Shown here: positions 6,503 through 14,398 of the stretch, in pieces
Numbering within the stretch: position 1 is the first letter of the stretch
Layout of the letters: each line of letters opens with the position of its first letter
Source: CAZBWP01 sp964630265
GTDB taxonomy: Bacteria; Pseudomonadota; Alphaproteobacteria; Rhodospirillales; Defluviicoccaceae
Length of the DNA stretch: 20,408 bases
Assembly: GCA_964630265.1 (NCBI GenBank)
Contig: CAZVRW010000061.1
Span: 1-20,408 of the forward strand
Direction: 5' to 3'
Notes under the pieces: generated by a model
Databases searched by the model: none
Seen by the model: only the letters and a program-made list of their open reading frames with translations
Told to the model about the DNA's origin: nothing
Program-made: the position numbers and the translations under genes

Positions 6503-9500
6503 TTAGCGGAACAGACCGCGCAACGTGTCTTCCAGGATCTTCTCCGGCTTTTTCGTCTCGCCGCCGTCGGGTGCCTCGCCGGCGCCGGCGGCACCACTTT
6601 CGGTTGCGCCGCCACCACCGCCGAGCCCGGGAAGGATCTGGTCGAGGATCTTGCCGGCTTCCGGGCTGGCTTTCCTCAACTGGTCGAGGCCCGGGATGGT
6701 CACCGACGTAATCGCGCTCAGATCGATGTCGACCTTCGGGTTGTCGGGCGGGCCGGACGCGCGGAAGGGGATCTCCGTCGGCAACTCGTTGACGCCGCGG
6801 AGCAGGGTGCCGGTGACGTTCTGGCTCAGCCGAATCGTCCCGGAAACGTCCATGACCCACTGTGGCAGATCGACGACGCCCGCCGCGCCCGCCGAGTAGG
6901 CCGGCGTGTTGAACGCGATGTCGTCGGACCGCAGCACGCCGTCGCGGACGACGAAGCTGCCGGACGCGCCGGCGATGCCGGTGTCCGCGGCGTCGCCGCC
7001 GCCGAGAGCCCCGAAGATGCCGCCCAGCGAGCGATCGAGAAGCTTCGCCGGGCCGACGATGACGCCGAGCACCGGCCCGAGAATCGGCATTGCCGTCGGA
7101 TCGCTCTGCACGTCCAGTCCGCGAACCGTGAGCGTACCGTCGCCATTGAGACTGGCGATGATCTCCGCTTCGCTGGCGCCGCCGCCCTGCAAGGCGCTGT
7201 TGACCGTCGCGCGGCCACCGGCGCCGGCCGCCGCCTGGGCCAGGTTGACGTTGTCCGCGGCGACGGTCAGGGAGAACGTCGGCGTGGCGCGGGCGTCGAG
7301 GTTGGCGTCCGCCTGGAAGGCGCCGCCGAACAGGGTTCCGGTGATGCTCGGCAGCGTGAGGACGCCGCCGGCCAGGGCCGCCGTGATGTCGGCGTTGGCC
7401 AGGGTGGCGCGGTCATACTGGAGCGAGTCGGCGCGCAACCGGATGTCGGCGTCGAAATCCCGCAGGGCCGAGACGTCGATCGGCTCCTGCGACCAGCGCG
7501 TACTGACCGCCGCCGGCAGCAGGGAGGACGAGCGGTCGGCGGTGCGCGCCGGGGTCGGCGTCCACGCCACGGGCACGATCCAGCGGGGCAGGGCCGCGCT
7601 CTGCTTGGCCGGCAAAAAACGATCGATCACCAGCGTCCCAGCCACCAGATCGGCGCGCAGTGTCGGCCGCTCGTCGCCATGGTCGAGGGAAAGCGTGCCG
7701 CCGAGCGTCACACCGCCGAGCGTGCCCTTGATGTCGCAAAGCTCGAGCCGGCCGGGCAGATTCTTGACGCTGGCGTTGATGTCGGTGGCGCCGAGCGGGC
7801 CGGCGGGCCGGTAGTCCTGGGAAACCGCGGCGATCAGCCGGCCGATGTTATCGGAAACGATGCCGAGCGTGCCGTCGAAGGTCATGTCGGCCGTCCCCTC
7901 GGCCGTCAGGTCGGCCGCCCCATTCGCCCGCAGCCTGGTCCCGGCGGCTTCCACCGTCAGGTCGACGGTCGGCGCCGATGGTGCGCCGTTGATGACGCCG
8001 TGGCCGCTGAGGGCGCCGAGTGCCAGCACTTCCGGCGGCAGCGTCGCCTCGAACAGGCGGGCGAGGCGTTCCGGTTCCGGTACCGACGCATCCACGGTCA
8101 GATCTCGCAGGCGCAGTGCGTTGGTCGGGTCGAGCACGACGCCGCTGACCTGGGCGCTGGCCCGCGCCAAGTTGCCGACCCGCGCCTCGCGGATGGTCAG
8201 GTCGCCATCCTGCAGCGTGCCGTCGAAGCGGATGTCTTCGACGGGCGCGCCGCGCCAGGTCGCCGCGCCGACGCTGAGCTTGACGTCGGCCTGCAGCGTG
8301 TCGAGCGGGCCCGCTTCGGCGGTTCCGGCCGCCGGAACCGTGACCGCGGTGCGTGGCGACGGTGTGCCCGCCTGAGGGCTCGTCGCCCGGCTCGCCGGGG
8401 AACGTGCCTGATCGGTGGCCGCGCCGTCCGTCGTCGCGGCCGCCAGGAGATCGTCGAGGTTGACGCGATCGACCTTGAGATCGGCATCGATGCGCGTCGT
8501 CTCGCCGAGTGCCGCGGCGAGTCCGCCGGTGATCCGCGAACGGTCGACCTGGATGTCCAGGTTGCGGGTCTCGATGCGGTTTGCGGTCGCGGTCAGCACC
8601 GCCTTGGCGGTCAGCGACCGCAGTCGCCCGACCGGTGTGCCCTGCACCTCCATGCCGAGCCACGCCAGCAGTCCGGCGAGGTCTGTCGCCCGCGCGTCGA
8701 GTTGCCCCTCGAACCGCGGCTCGCCGTCGTCCGCGGCCACAAAACCGAACAACGCGGCGTCGGCGCCGCCGGGCAGCAGTGCCGAGAGCTGGCTGATCGT
8801 CACCTCGCCCTGAGCGAGCGTGGCGGCCGCCTGGACCTGGTGCAGCGGCTTGCCGCGAAAGGCAATGGCCTCCACCGAGACGGTTAACTCGGCGGTCAGG
8901 TCCGGCGGCAGCCATGGCGCGACATCGTTCGCCACCGCCGCGCCGCCGGCACCGTCCGTGCCGCCGGCCGCGGTTCCATTCCCCGTTCCGGCTCCGGTTC
9001 CGGCCTCGGTTCCGGTGTCGCGACCATTCGTCGGTGGGGCGTCGGCCGCGGCGGCACTGCCACCGGCGGCGCGCACCGTCGGCATCGACAGCCAAGTGTC
9101 GAGATCGATGGTACCGACGGACAACTGGGTGGTCAGCGCAAGGCCGTCCTCGACCGTCGCCGAAAGGCTGCCGCTGGCCGACGTTTCGCCAAGCTTAACG
9201 GTCAGCGTCTCGATCCTGGCGCCGCTGGGCGAGGCGTCGATCTTGCCGGCGAGGCTGAAGGGCTGGGCGAGGAATCCCGGCAGGTCTTGCGGCGCCACCG
9301 ACTGGATCACCGAGGCCAGAATGTCTCCCTCGGCGTCCAGGTCGCCCTGGATGCGCGGGGTGTCCGGCAGATCGGAGACATGGCCCCGCAGCTCCGACTT
9401 AAAGCTGCCCTCCGCGTCGAACAGGCGGAGCCGGACCGGCACCAGCGTGCGCTCCCGGATGTTGCCGAGGCTGAAATCGAAACTGGTGGCGATGCCGCGG

Positions 9501-10192
9501 ACGGTCAGGTTGCCGCGGCTCTCGACGGGACCATCCAGCGAGGCGAGACGGATGCTCGCGTCGAGCGCGTCAATGCGTTCGTCGGTCCCCGCCGGCAGGT
9601 CACGATAAATGATGGTGCCGTTCTCGATCTCGAAATTCTCGACGCTCACCGCCAGCGGCGCGTCGCCACGGCCATCGGCGGGGGGCTGCGTCGGCCCGCC
9701 AGGTTCGCCGGACGACTCGGTGGGGCTTCCGTCGCTCGCTTCTCCGGCGGGTCTCGCGTCGCTCGCCTCGCCGGCGGTGGCGGCCGGCGGCTCCGGCTCG
9801 GCGGGTGCGGCGAACTCCCAGTTGGCACGGCCGTCCGGCAGCACCTCCAAAGCGATCTCCGGGTCCACCAGGCGGACGCGCTTCACCTCGTAGCGACCGC
9901 GCAGCAGCGGCAACAGGGCGACGTCCACTTGCGCCTCGCGCACCCGCGCCATGTTCTCGGCAACACCGCCGGGGGCGTTGGCCAGCCGCACGTCGGCGAC
10001 GACCAGGGCCAGTGACGGCAGCACGGTCAGCGAGATGTCGCCGTCGATGGTGAGGTCGCGGCCGGTGGCCGCCTTCACCTGGGCGGCGATCTCGGGCTTG
10101 TACTGGTTGAAATCGAGAAACTGCGGCACCAACAAAGCGATGCCGATCACGATGACGATCAGCCCGGCGAGACCATAGAGCAGCGTGCGCAC
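6503..10192 (-). CDS. Very long AsmA-family protein
   Basis: A 1229-residue inner-membrane-anchored periplasmic protein of the AsmA/YhdP group, now thought to help move phospholipids to the outer membrane. One N-terminal membrane helix (GLAGLIVIVIGIALLV) is followed by the AsmA hallmark: FLDFNQYKPEIAAQVKAATG, then TGRDLTIDGDISLTVLPSLAL. Long beta-rich repeats continue to the end, and the C-terminal part has the AsmA_2-type order. Linkers rich in Ala, Gly, Pro, Thr and Glu interrupt the fold near residues 135-180 and 400-430, the latter coded by repeated TTCCGG-like units. A GTG at 10192 is preferred over the longer frame starting at 10240, as AAAGGA lies six bases before it and the membrane helix follows directly. 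It is downstream of the TPR-like gene on the same strand, with a gap of about 110 bp. Confidence 0.88.
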   Translation of the reverse strand: MRTLLYGLAGLIVIVIGIALLVPQFLDFNQYKPEIAAQVKAATGRDLTIDGDISLTVLPSLALVVADVRLANAPGGVAENMARVREAQVDVALLPLLRGRYEVKRVRLVDPEIALEVLPDGRANWEFAAPAEPEPPAATAGEASDARPAGEASDGSPTESSGEPGGPTQPPADGRGDAPLAVSVENFEIENGTIIYRDLPAGTDERIDALDASIRLASLDGPVESRGNLTVRGIATSFDFSLGNIRERTLVPVRLRLFDAEGSFKSELRGHVSDLPDTPRIQGDLDAEGDILASVIQSVAPQDLPGFLAQPFSLAGKIDASPSGARIETLTVKLGETSASGSLSATVEDGLALTTQLSVGTIDLDTWLSMPTVRAAGGSAAAADAPPTNGRDTGTEAGTGAGTGNGTAAGGTDGAGGAAVANDVAPWLPPDLTAELTVSVEAIAFRGKPLHQVQAAATLAQGEVTISQLSALLPGGADAALFGFVAADDGEPRFEGQLDARATDLAGLLAWLGMEVQGTPVGRLRSLTAKAVLTATANRIETRNLDIQVDRSRITGGLAAALGETTRIDADLKVDRVNLDDLLAAATTDGAATDQARSPASRATSPQAGTPSPRTAVTVPAAGTAEAGPLDTLQADVKLSVGAATWRGAPVEDIRFDGTLQDGDLTIREARVGNLARASAQVSGVVLDPTNALRLRDLTVDASVPEPERLARLFEATLPPEVLALGALSGHGVINGAPSAPTVDLTVEAAGTRLRANGAADLTAEGTADMTFDGTLGIVSDNIGRLIAAVSQDYRPAGPLGATDINASVKNLPGRLELCDIKGTLGGVTLGGTLSLDHGDERPTLRADLVAGTLVIDRFLPAKQSAALPRWIVPVAWTPTPARTADRSSSLLPAAVSTRWSQEPIDVSALRDFDADIRLRADSLQYDRATLANADITAALAGGVLTLPSITGTLFGGAFQADANLDARATPTFSLTVAADNVNLAQAAAGAGGRATVNSALQGGGASEAEIIASLNGDGTLTVRGLDVQSDPTAMPILGPVLGVIVGPAKLLDRSLGGIFGALGGGDAADTGIAGASGSFVVRDGVLRSDDIAFNTPAYSAGAAGVVDLPQWVMDVSGTIRLSQNVTGTLLRGVNELPTEIPFRASGPPDNPKVDIDLSAITSVTIPGLDQLRKASPEAGKILDQILPGLGGGGGATESGAAGAGEAPDGGETKKPEKILEDTLRGLFR
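8955..9022. repeat. Degenerate hexamer tract inside the AsmA gene
   Basis: A run of imperfect TTCCGG/GGTTCC units codes for the Gly-Thr-Ala linker of the AsmA-family protein (GTGAGTGNGT on the coding strand). It looks like slipped-strand expansion within a disordered linker. Its length probably varies between relatives (inference). Confidence 0.5.
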
Positions 10193-10304
10193 GGCGTTCC
10201 TTTCCGACTCACGATCCGACCCAACTCCTGATCGGGCCACCGAGTCTACCGCGCCCTGGCGCAGCGATCAAACCGCGGATCGCCCCGTGTTCCTGGCGCG
10301 CGGG

Positions 10305-11762
10305 TTACCGCGCCGCTGCCGCCGGTTCGCTGCGCATGGCATTGAGCAGGTGCGGATCCGGCGCCCGGCCGAGCGCCCGGCAGCTTCGCCGATAGAGGGC
10401 GATCAGCGCCGTCACCGCCGCCGCGTGGGTGCGCGGCCGCGCTTGGTAAAGCGGTGTCACCGTTGCCAGCGCCTCCGCCGCGGCGGCGAACGCCGTCTCG
10501 TGGTCGCCGGCCGTCGCCGCCAGGTTGGCGAGGGTGGTCAAGGCCGCCGCCTGCGCTGCGCGCCCATCCCCGGGCGGCTCGCCGCCCATTTGGCGGCAGA
10601 CGGCGACCGCCTCATGCGCCGCAGCGAGGGCGTCGGCGATGCGTGCGTCGGCCGCACGCCGCCGCGCCAGCGTCTGCAGCGTTGCCGCCAGAGCGTGACC
10701 ATGGGCTTCGGGCGCGGCGCTCGCCAGCATGCGATACACGGCGGCTGCTTCTTCGGTGGCGGCAAGTCCCTCGCGCGTGTCGCCGGCAGCGGCCCGCAAG
10801 TCCCCGACCGTGGCAGCGAGGCCGGCATGCGCCATCCCGAGGCTGGCGCGGCTCTGCGGTGGCAGCCGCCGTACCAATTCGAGGCCGGAGCGGCCGAGGT
10901 CGCAGGCCAGGGCCTCGCGGCCGGCGGCGGCGAGCAGCGGCGTGATCCAGGCGAGCGCCTCGGCCAGCAATGGCGTGGCCTCTGCCCCGAGGTCGGCGGC
11001 CGCCAACCGCAGGGCGGACACCGCCTCGTCGGCGCTCGCCAGGGCGGCGTCCGCCTCGCCGACCTTCGCCTGGCTGCGCGATAGTGCCATCAGGGTGCGG
11101 CCGAGCGCCAACCGGTGGCGGCGGCTCGACGGCTGCGTCGCCAAGTCCCGCTGGATCCCGGCGCTGGCCGCCAGTGCGGCCGCGGCCTCCCGGTGCTGGT
11201 CGAGATCGGCGAGCCGCGCCGCCAACCCATCCAGCGCTTCCGCCAGGGTCGGCCGGTGACGTGCCGGTTCCCGTTCGGCGAGGCCGATGCATTGGTCGGC
11301 GGCGTCCTTGGCGGCGGCCAGGGCCGCGCGCGCACGCCCCTCGGCGGCGAGCCGCCGGCTCTCGGCCAGCAACACCGCGACCTGCGCCTCTTGGTCACCA
11401 ACCACCGACGACGCGGCGTCGCTCGACGCTTTGGTCGCTGGACCTGTCGCCGGCCCGGTCGCCGGCCCCTTCGGTGGCCAGGGCAGCGGCCCCGGCAGCG
11501 GTCCGGGCAGCGGCTGGGGCGGTGGCGCCGGCGGGGATGCGTTCGCGGCGTCCTCTGCCGGGGAGCCGCGCGGCGCGCCGAGCCAGGCGGCAGCATAGGC
11601 CAGCAGAAAGCCGACGCCGGCGCCGGCGGCGACGCCGGCAAGGCCGTGCGGATCGGCCGGCAGGGCGGCGCGGTCGACGAGCCAAAGGCCGATCGCCGCG
11701 CCGCCGATCCCGCCGAGACCGGCCAGCACCAGTTGTCGGGTGAATGGCTCTCCGCCCGCCAT
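10305..11762 (-). CDS. Membrane-anchored TPR-like protein of unknown function
   Basis: A 485-residue protein, about one-third Ala. Two membrane helices open it (residues about 11-29 and 41-61), then a Pro/Gly linker (75-110) with PLPG and GPAT each in three tandem copies. The rest is a long all-helical array of 30-45-residue units with the small/large pattern of tetratricopeptide repeats, such as LAEALDGLAARLADLDQHREAAAAL. No catalytic motif is visible, so a scaffold or protein-binding role is likely. The start at ATG 11762 has GAGGAG 11 bases upstream. It lies 90 bp after tgt and 112 bp before the AsmA gene on the same strand; a shared transcript is possible but not shown. I do not recognise a named family. 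Confidence 0.65.
   Translation of the reverse strand: MAGGEPFTRQLVLAGLGGIGGAAIGLWLVDRAALPADPHGLAGVAAGAGVGFLLAYAAAWLGAPRGSPAEDAANASPPAPPPQPLPGPLPGPLPWPPKGPATGPATGPATKASSDAASSVVGDQEAQVAVLLAESRRLAAEGRARAALAAAKDAADQCIGLAEREPARHRPTLAEALDGLAARLADLDQHREAAAALAASAGIQRDLATQPSSRRHRLALGRTLMALSRSQAKVGEADAALASADEAVSALRLAAADLGAEATPLLAEALAWITPLLAAAGREALACDLGRSGLELVRRLPPQSRASLGMAHAGLAATVGDLRAAAGDTREGLAATEEAAAVYRMLASAAPEAHGHALAATLQTLARRRAADARIADALAAAHEAVAVCRQMGGEPPGDGRAAQAAALTTLANLAATAGDHETAFAAAAEALATVTPLYQARPRTHAAAVTALIALYRRSCRALGRAPDPHLLNAMRSEPAAAAR
11433..11513. repeat. Two 12-bp coding minisatellites
   Basis: Two neighbouring tandem arrays, three 12-bp units each, code for PLPG/PLPW and for GPAT in the linker of the TPR-like protein. 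Unit boundaries keep the reading frame, so copy-number changes would alter only linker length. Confidence 0.65.
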
Positions 11763-11852
11763 CGACCGTCGGCTCCTCTTCGTCGCACTCCGTCAGGTCC
11801 GATCAGGACGGTATCGGTCTGCCCCAAGCGAGGCAACGGGCGGGTGCCCGGC

Positions 11853-12980
11853 TCAGCGCGGCGCGATGTCCCCGGCGGCGCGGACCGCGTGAAACTCCTG
11901 GACAAAGGCGGCAAACCGCCCTTCGGCGATGGCGCTGCGCAGGCCCGCCATCAGGTCCTGATAATAGGTGAGATTGTGCTGAGTCAGCAGAATCGCTCCG
12001 AGCATTTCCTTGGTGCGGACCAGGTGGTGCAGGTAGGCGCGGCTGAACGAGCGGCAGGCCGGGCAGCGGCATTCTGCGTCCAACGGACGCGCGTCGTCGG
12101 CGTGGCGGGCGTTGTCCAGGTTGACGGCGCCCCGCCGGGTGAACGCCTGGCCGGTGCGCCCCGACCGGGTCGGCAGCACGCAGTCGAACATGTCGATACC
12201 GCGGGCGACGGCGCCGACGATGTCGTCGGGCTTGCCGACCCCCATCAGGTAGCGCGGCCGGTCGGCGGGCAGGTGCGGCATTGTCGCATCGAGCACGGTG
12301 AAGGTGGTCGCTTGGCCCTCGCCGATGGCGAGGCCGCCGACGGCATAGCCGTCGCAGCCGATCTCCAGCAGCGCCGCCGCCGATTCGGCGCGCAGGTCCG
12401 GATATACGCCCCCCTGGACGATGCCGAACAGCCCATAACCCGGCCGCGCCACGAACGCCGCCTTGCATCGTGCCGCCCAGCGCATGGACCGGCGCATGGA
12501 CTCCGCCGCCGCTTCGGGCGTCGCCGGGAACGACGTGCACTCGTCGAGCACCATGGTGATCGTGGCATCGAGCTTGTGTTGGATCTGCACCGCCGTGCGC
12601 GGCGTCAGGTGGTGGCGGCTGCCGTCGATGTGCGAACGAAAGAAGACGCCGTCCTCGCTGATCGTCCGCAGTTCGGCGAGCGACATCACCTGGAAACCGC
12701 CGGAGTCGGTGAGGATCGGCCCCGGCCACTGCATGAACCGGTGCAGGCCGCCGAGGCGCTCCACCCGGTCGGCGCCGGGACGCAGCATCAGGTGGTAGGT
12801 GTTGGCGAGGATCATCTGGGCGCCGGTGGCCGTGACCATCTCGGGCGTCTGGGCCTTCACCGTCGCCGCGGTGCCGACCGGCATAAACGCCGGCGTGTCG
12901 ACCGGGCCGTGCGCCGTCTCCAGGCGGCCGCGGCGGGCCGGGCCATCGCTGGCGAGCAGGCGGAAGCCGATGCCGGTCAT
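11853..12980 (-). CDS. tgt: tRNA-guanine transglycosylase (queuine tRNA-ribosyltransferase)
   Basis: Exchanges guanine 34 of GUN-anticodon tRNAs (Asp, Asn, His, Tyr) for preQ1, a late step of queuosine synthesis, in the cytosol. The 375 residues match the bacterial enzyme. Visible are TPAFMPVGTAATVK near the N-terminus, the general-acid Asp in LTDSGGFQVMSL (D92), GIVQGG, the catalytic-Asp segment MFDCVLPTRSGR (D266), and the zinc site C304-x-C306-x2-C309 with H335. The ATG at 12980 overlaps the queA stop as ATGA, which implies translational coupling. A longer open frame upstream of it belongs to queA in another phase. Gene and product are secure. Confidence 0.97.
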   Translation of the reverse strand: MTGIGFRLLASDGPARRGRLETAHGPVDTPAFMPVGTAATVKAQTPEMVTATGAQMILANTYHLMLRPGADRVERLGGLHRFMQWPGPILTDSGGFQVMSLAELRTISEDGVFFRSHIDGSRHHLTPRTAVQIQHKLDATITMVLDECTSFPATPEAAAESMRRSMRWAARCKAAFVARPGYGLFGIVQGGVYPDLRAESAAALLEIGCDGYAVGGLAIGEGQATTFTVLDATMPHLPADRPRYLMGVGKPDDIVGAVARGIDMFDCVLPTRSGRTGQAFTRRGAVNLDNARHADDARPLDAECRCPACRSFSRAYLHHLVRTKEMLGAILLTQHNLTYYQDLMAGLRSAIAEGRFAAFVQEFHAVRAAGDIAPR

Positions 12981-14014
12981 GCCGCCGCGCTCCGGTCGAG
13001 CAGACAGGCGTCGCCATATGAGTAGAAGCGATAGCCGCTGGCCACGGCGTGGGCATAGGCGCGCCGCATGCGCTCGGTGCCGGCGAAGGCGCAGACCAGC
13101 ATGAACAGCGTCGAGCGCGGCAGGTGGAAGTTGGTGAGCAGCAGGTCGGCGGTGCGGAAGCGGTGGCCCGGCACCAGGAACAGGTCGGTGGCGCCCTGCC
13201 ATGGCCGCACCCGGCCATCGTCCCCCGCGGCCGTCTCCAGCAATCGCAGCACCGTCGTGCCGACGGCGACGATACGCCCGCCACCCTGTCGCGCCGCTGT
13301 GATCGCCTGCGCGGCGGCCGCGTCGATCTCCCCCCGTTCGGCGTGCATGACGTGACCGGTGACCGTCTCGCTCTTCACCGGCAGGAAGGTGCCGGCGCCG
13401 ACGTGCAGGGTGACCGTCGCGCGCCCGACGCCACGCGCCGCCAGGGCGTCCAGCAGCGCCGGTGTGAAGTGCAGGCCGGCGGTCGGCGCGGCGATGGCGC
13501 CGGGCCGCGCGGCGAACAGCGTCTGATAGTCCTCGCGGTCGCGCGCGTCGGGTCCGTCGCGGTGGATGTAGGGGGGCAGGGGGGCGGCGCCGTGACGCTC
13601 CAGCGACGCCGCCAGCGCCGCGCCGGCACGGTCGAACGCGAGATCCACGGCACCGTCGGCGTGCTTCGCCGCCACCGTGCAGGCGAAATCGTCGGCGAAC
13701 GCGATGGCGTCGCCGGGACGCAGCCGCTTCGCTTTTTTCGCCAGCGCCCGCCACCGTCCGGGCGCCTGTTCCTCCAGCAGCGTCACCTCGATGGCGACGG
13801 CGCCACGATGACCGAACAATCGGGCCGGAATCACCGCGGTATCGTTGACCACGAGCAAGTCGCCCGGCCGCAGTTCGGCCGGCAGGGCGCGCACGAACAG
13901 ATCGGCGAGAGCGTCCGCCTTCACCCGCAACAGCCGAGCGGAGTCTCGCGGCGTCGCCGGGCGCTGGGCGATCAGCGCCTCCGGCAGCGGGAAATCGAAG
14001 TCGGACACCTGCAT
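12977..14014 (-). CDS. queA: S-adenosylmethionine:tRNA ribosyltransferase-isomerase
   Basis: Transfers and isomerises the ribosyl part of S-adenosylmethionine onto preQ1 in tRNA to give epoxyqueuosine, the step after Tgt. The 345 residues are full length. Landmarks are the N-terminal FDFPLPEALIAQ and RPGDLLVVNDTAVIPARLFG, APTAGLHFTPALLDAL, THTLHVGAGTF-like segment (LHVGAGTFLPVKSE), and LLTNFHLPRSTLFMLV near the C-terminus. The start at ATG 14014 has GGAAGGG about 7 bases upstream. Its last four bases overlap tgt (ATGA). The 84-bp gap to the divergent LsrG-like gene should hold both promoters. The classic queA-tgt order makes the pair unambiguous. Confidence 0.97.
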   Translation of the reverse strand: MQVSDFDFPLPEALIAQRPATPRDSARLLRVKADALADLFVRALPAELRPGDLLVVNDTAVIPARLFGHRGAVAIEVTLLEEQAPGRWRALAKKAKRLRPGDAIAFADDFACTVAAKHADGAVDLAFDRAGAALAASLERHGAAPLPPYIHRDGPDARDREDYQTLFAARPGAIAAPTAGLHFTPALLDALAARGVGRATVTLHVGAGTFLPVKSETVTGHVMHAERGEIDAAAAQAITAARQGGGRIVAVGTTVLRLLETAAGDDGRVRPWQGATDLFLVPGHRFRTADLLLTNFHLPRSTLFMLVCAFAGTERMRRAYAHAVASGYRFYSYGDACLLDRSAAA

Positions 14015-14032
14015 GGACGGCCCTTCCCGGCG

Positions 14033-14052
14033 GCGCCGCTTGACGGCGGCGC
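14033..14052. promoter_or_regulatory. Hairpin between divergent queA and LsrG-like genes
   Basis: Arms GCGCCGC (14033-14039) and GCGGCGC (14046-14052) pair perfectly over a loop TTGACG. The loop is also a reasonable -35 hexamer for the plus-strand LsrG-like gene. Whether the stem matters as DNA (operator) or RNA is unknown. Confidence 0.25.
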
Positions 14053-14098
14053 GGCACCCTCGGCAAGATCGCCTCGATCGGGCGAAGGAGGGAACGCG

Positions 14099-14395
14099 AT
14101 GCATGTCACCATCGTCAAGGTTTCCGTGCAGCCGGAGTGCGTCGACGCCTTCATCGCGGCGACTCGGAAGAACCACGAGGGCTCCATCGCCGAGCCCGGC
14201 AACCGCCGCTTCGATGTCCTGCAGGATCCGGCCGACCCGACCCGGTTTGTCCTCTACGAGGCCTATGCCACGGCCGAGGACGCGGCGGCACACAAGCAGA
14301 CGCCGCACTACCTCGCTTGGCGCGACACCGTCGCCGGGATGATGGCCGAGCCGCGCCAGGGCATCCCCTACACCGGCCTGTTGCCGAAGGCCTGA
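14099..14395 (+). CDS. LsrG-like ABM-domain monooxygenase/isomerase
   Basis: A 98-residue ABM-fold protein closely resembling LsrG, the isomerase of phosphorylated autoinducer-2 breakdown. Shared features are the MHVT start, R-x-NHEGS near residue 24, EPGN-RRFDVLQDP, YEAY, and HK-x-TPHY-x-W. This level of agreement suggests the LsrG subfamily and not just any quinol monooxygenase, but no lsr transporter, kinase or regulator is in the window, so AI-2 is not shown as the substrate. ABM proteins act as dimers in the cytosol. GAAGGAGGG lies about 6 bases before ATG 14099. Only 3 bp separate it from the Fe-alcohol dehydrogenase, so the two are almost certainly co-transcribed and may act on related carbonyl compounds (inference). 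Confidence 0.82.
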   Translation: MHVTIVKVSVQPECVDAFIAATRKNHEGSIAEPGNRRFDVLQDPADPTRFVLYEAYATAEDAAAHKQTPHYLAWRDTVAGMMAEPRQGIPYTGLLPKA

Positions 14396-14398
14396 ACG

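Noticed and set aside
6407..8887. Plus-strand open frame of 826 codons
   Set aside because: It is the antisense of the AsmA-family gene. Composition is Arg/Gly/Ala-rich without motifs, typical of a GC-driven shadow frame.
11115..13025. Plus-strand open frame of 636 codons over tgt and the TPR-like gene
   Set aside because: Antisense to tgt, whose zinc and catalytic motifs are certain; no independent start signal.
12981..14066. Apparent N-terminal extension of tgt to position 14066
   Set aside because: It is the queA gene read in another frame. Tgt is full length from ATG 12980, which overlaps the queA stop.
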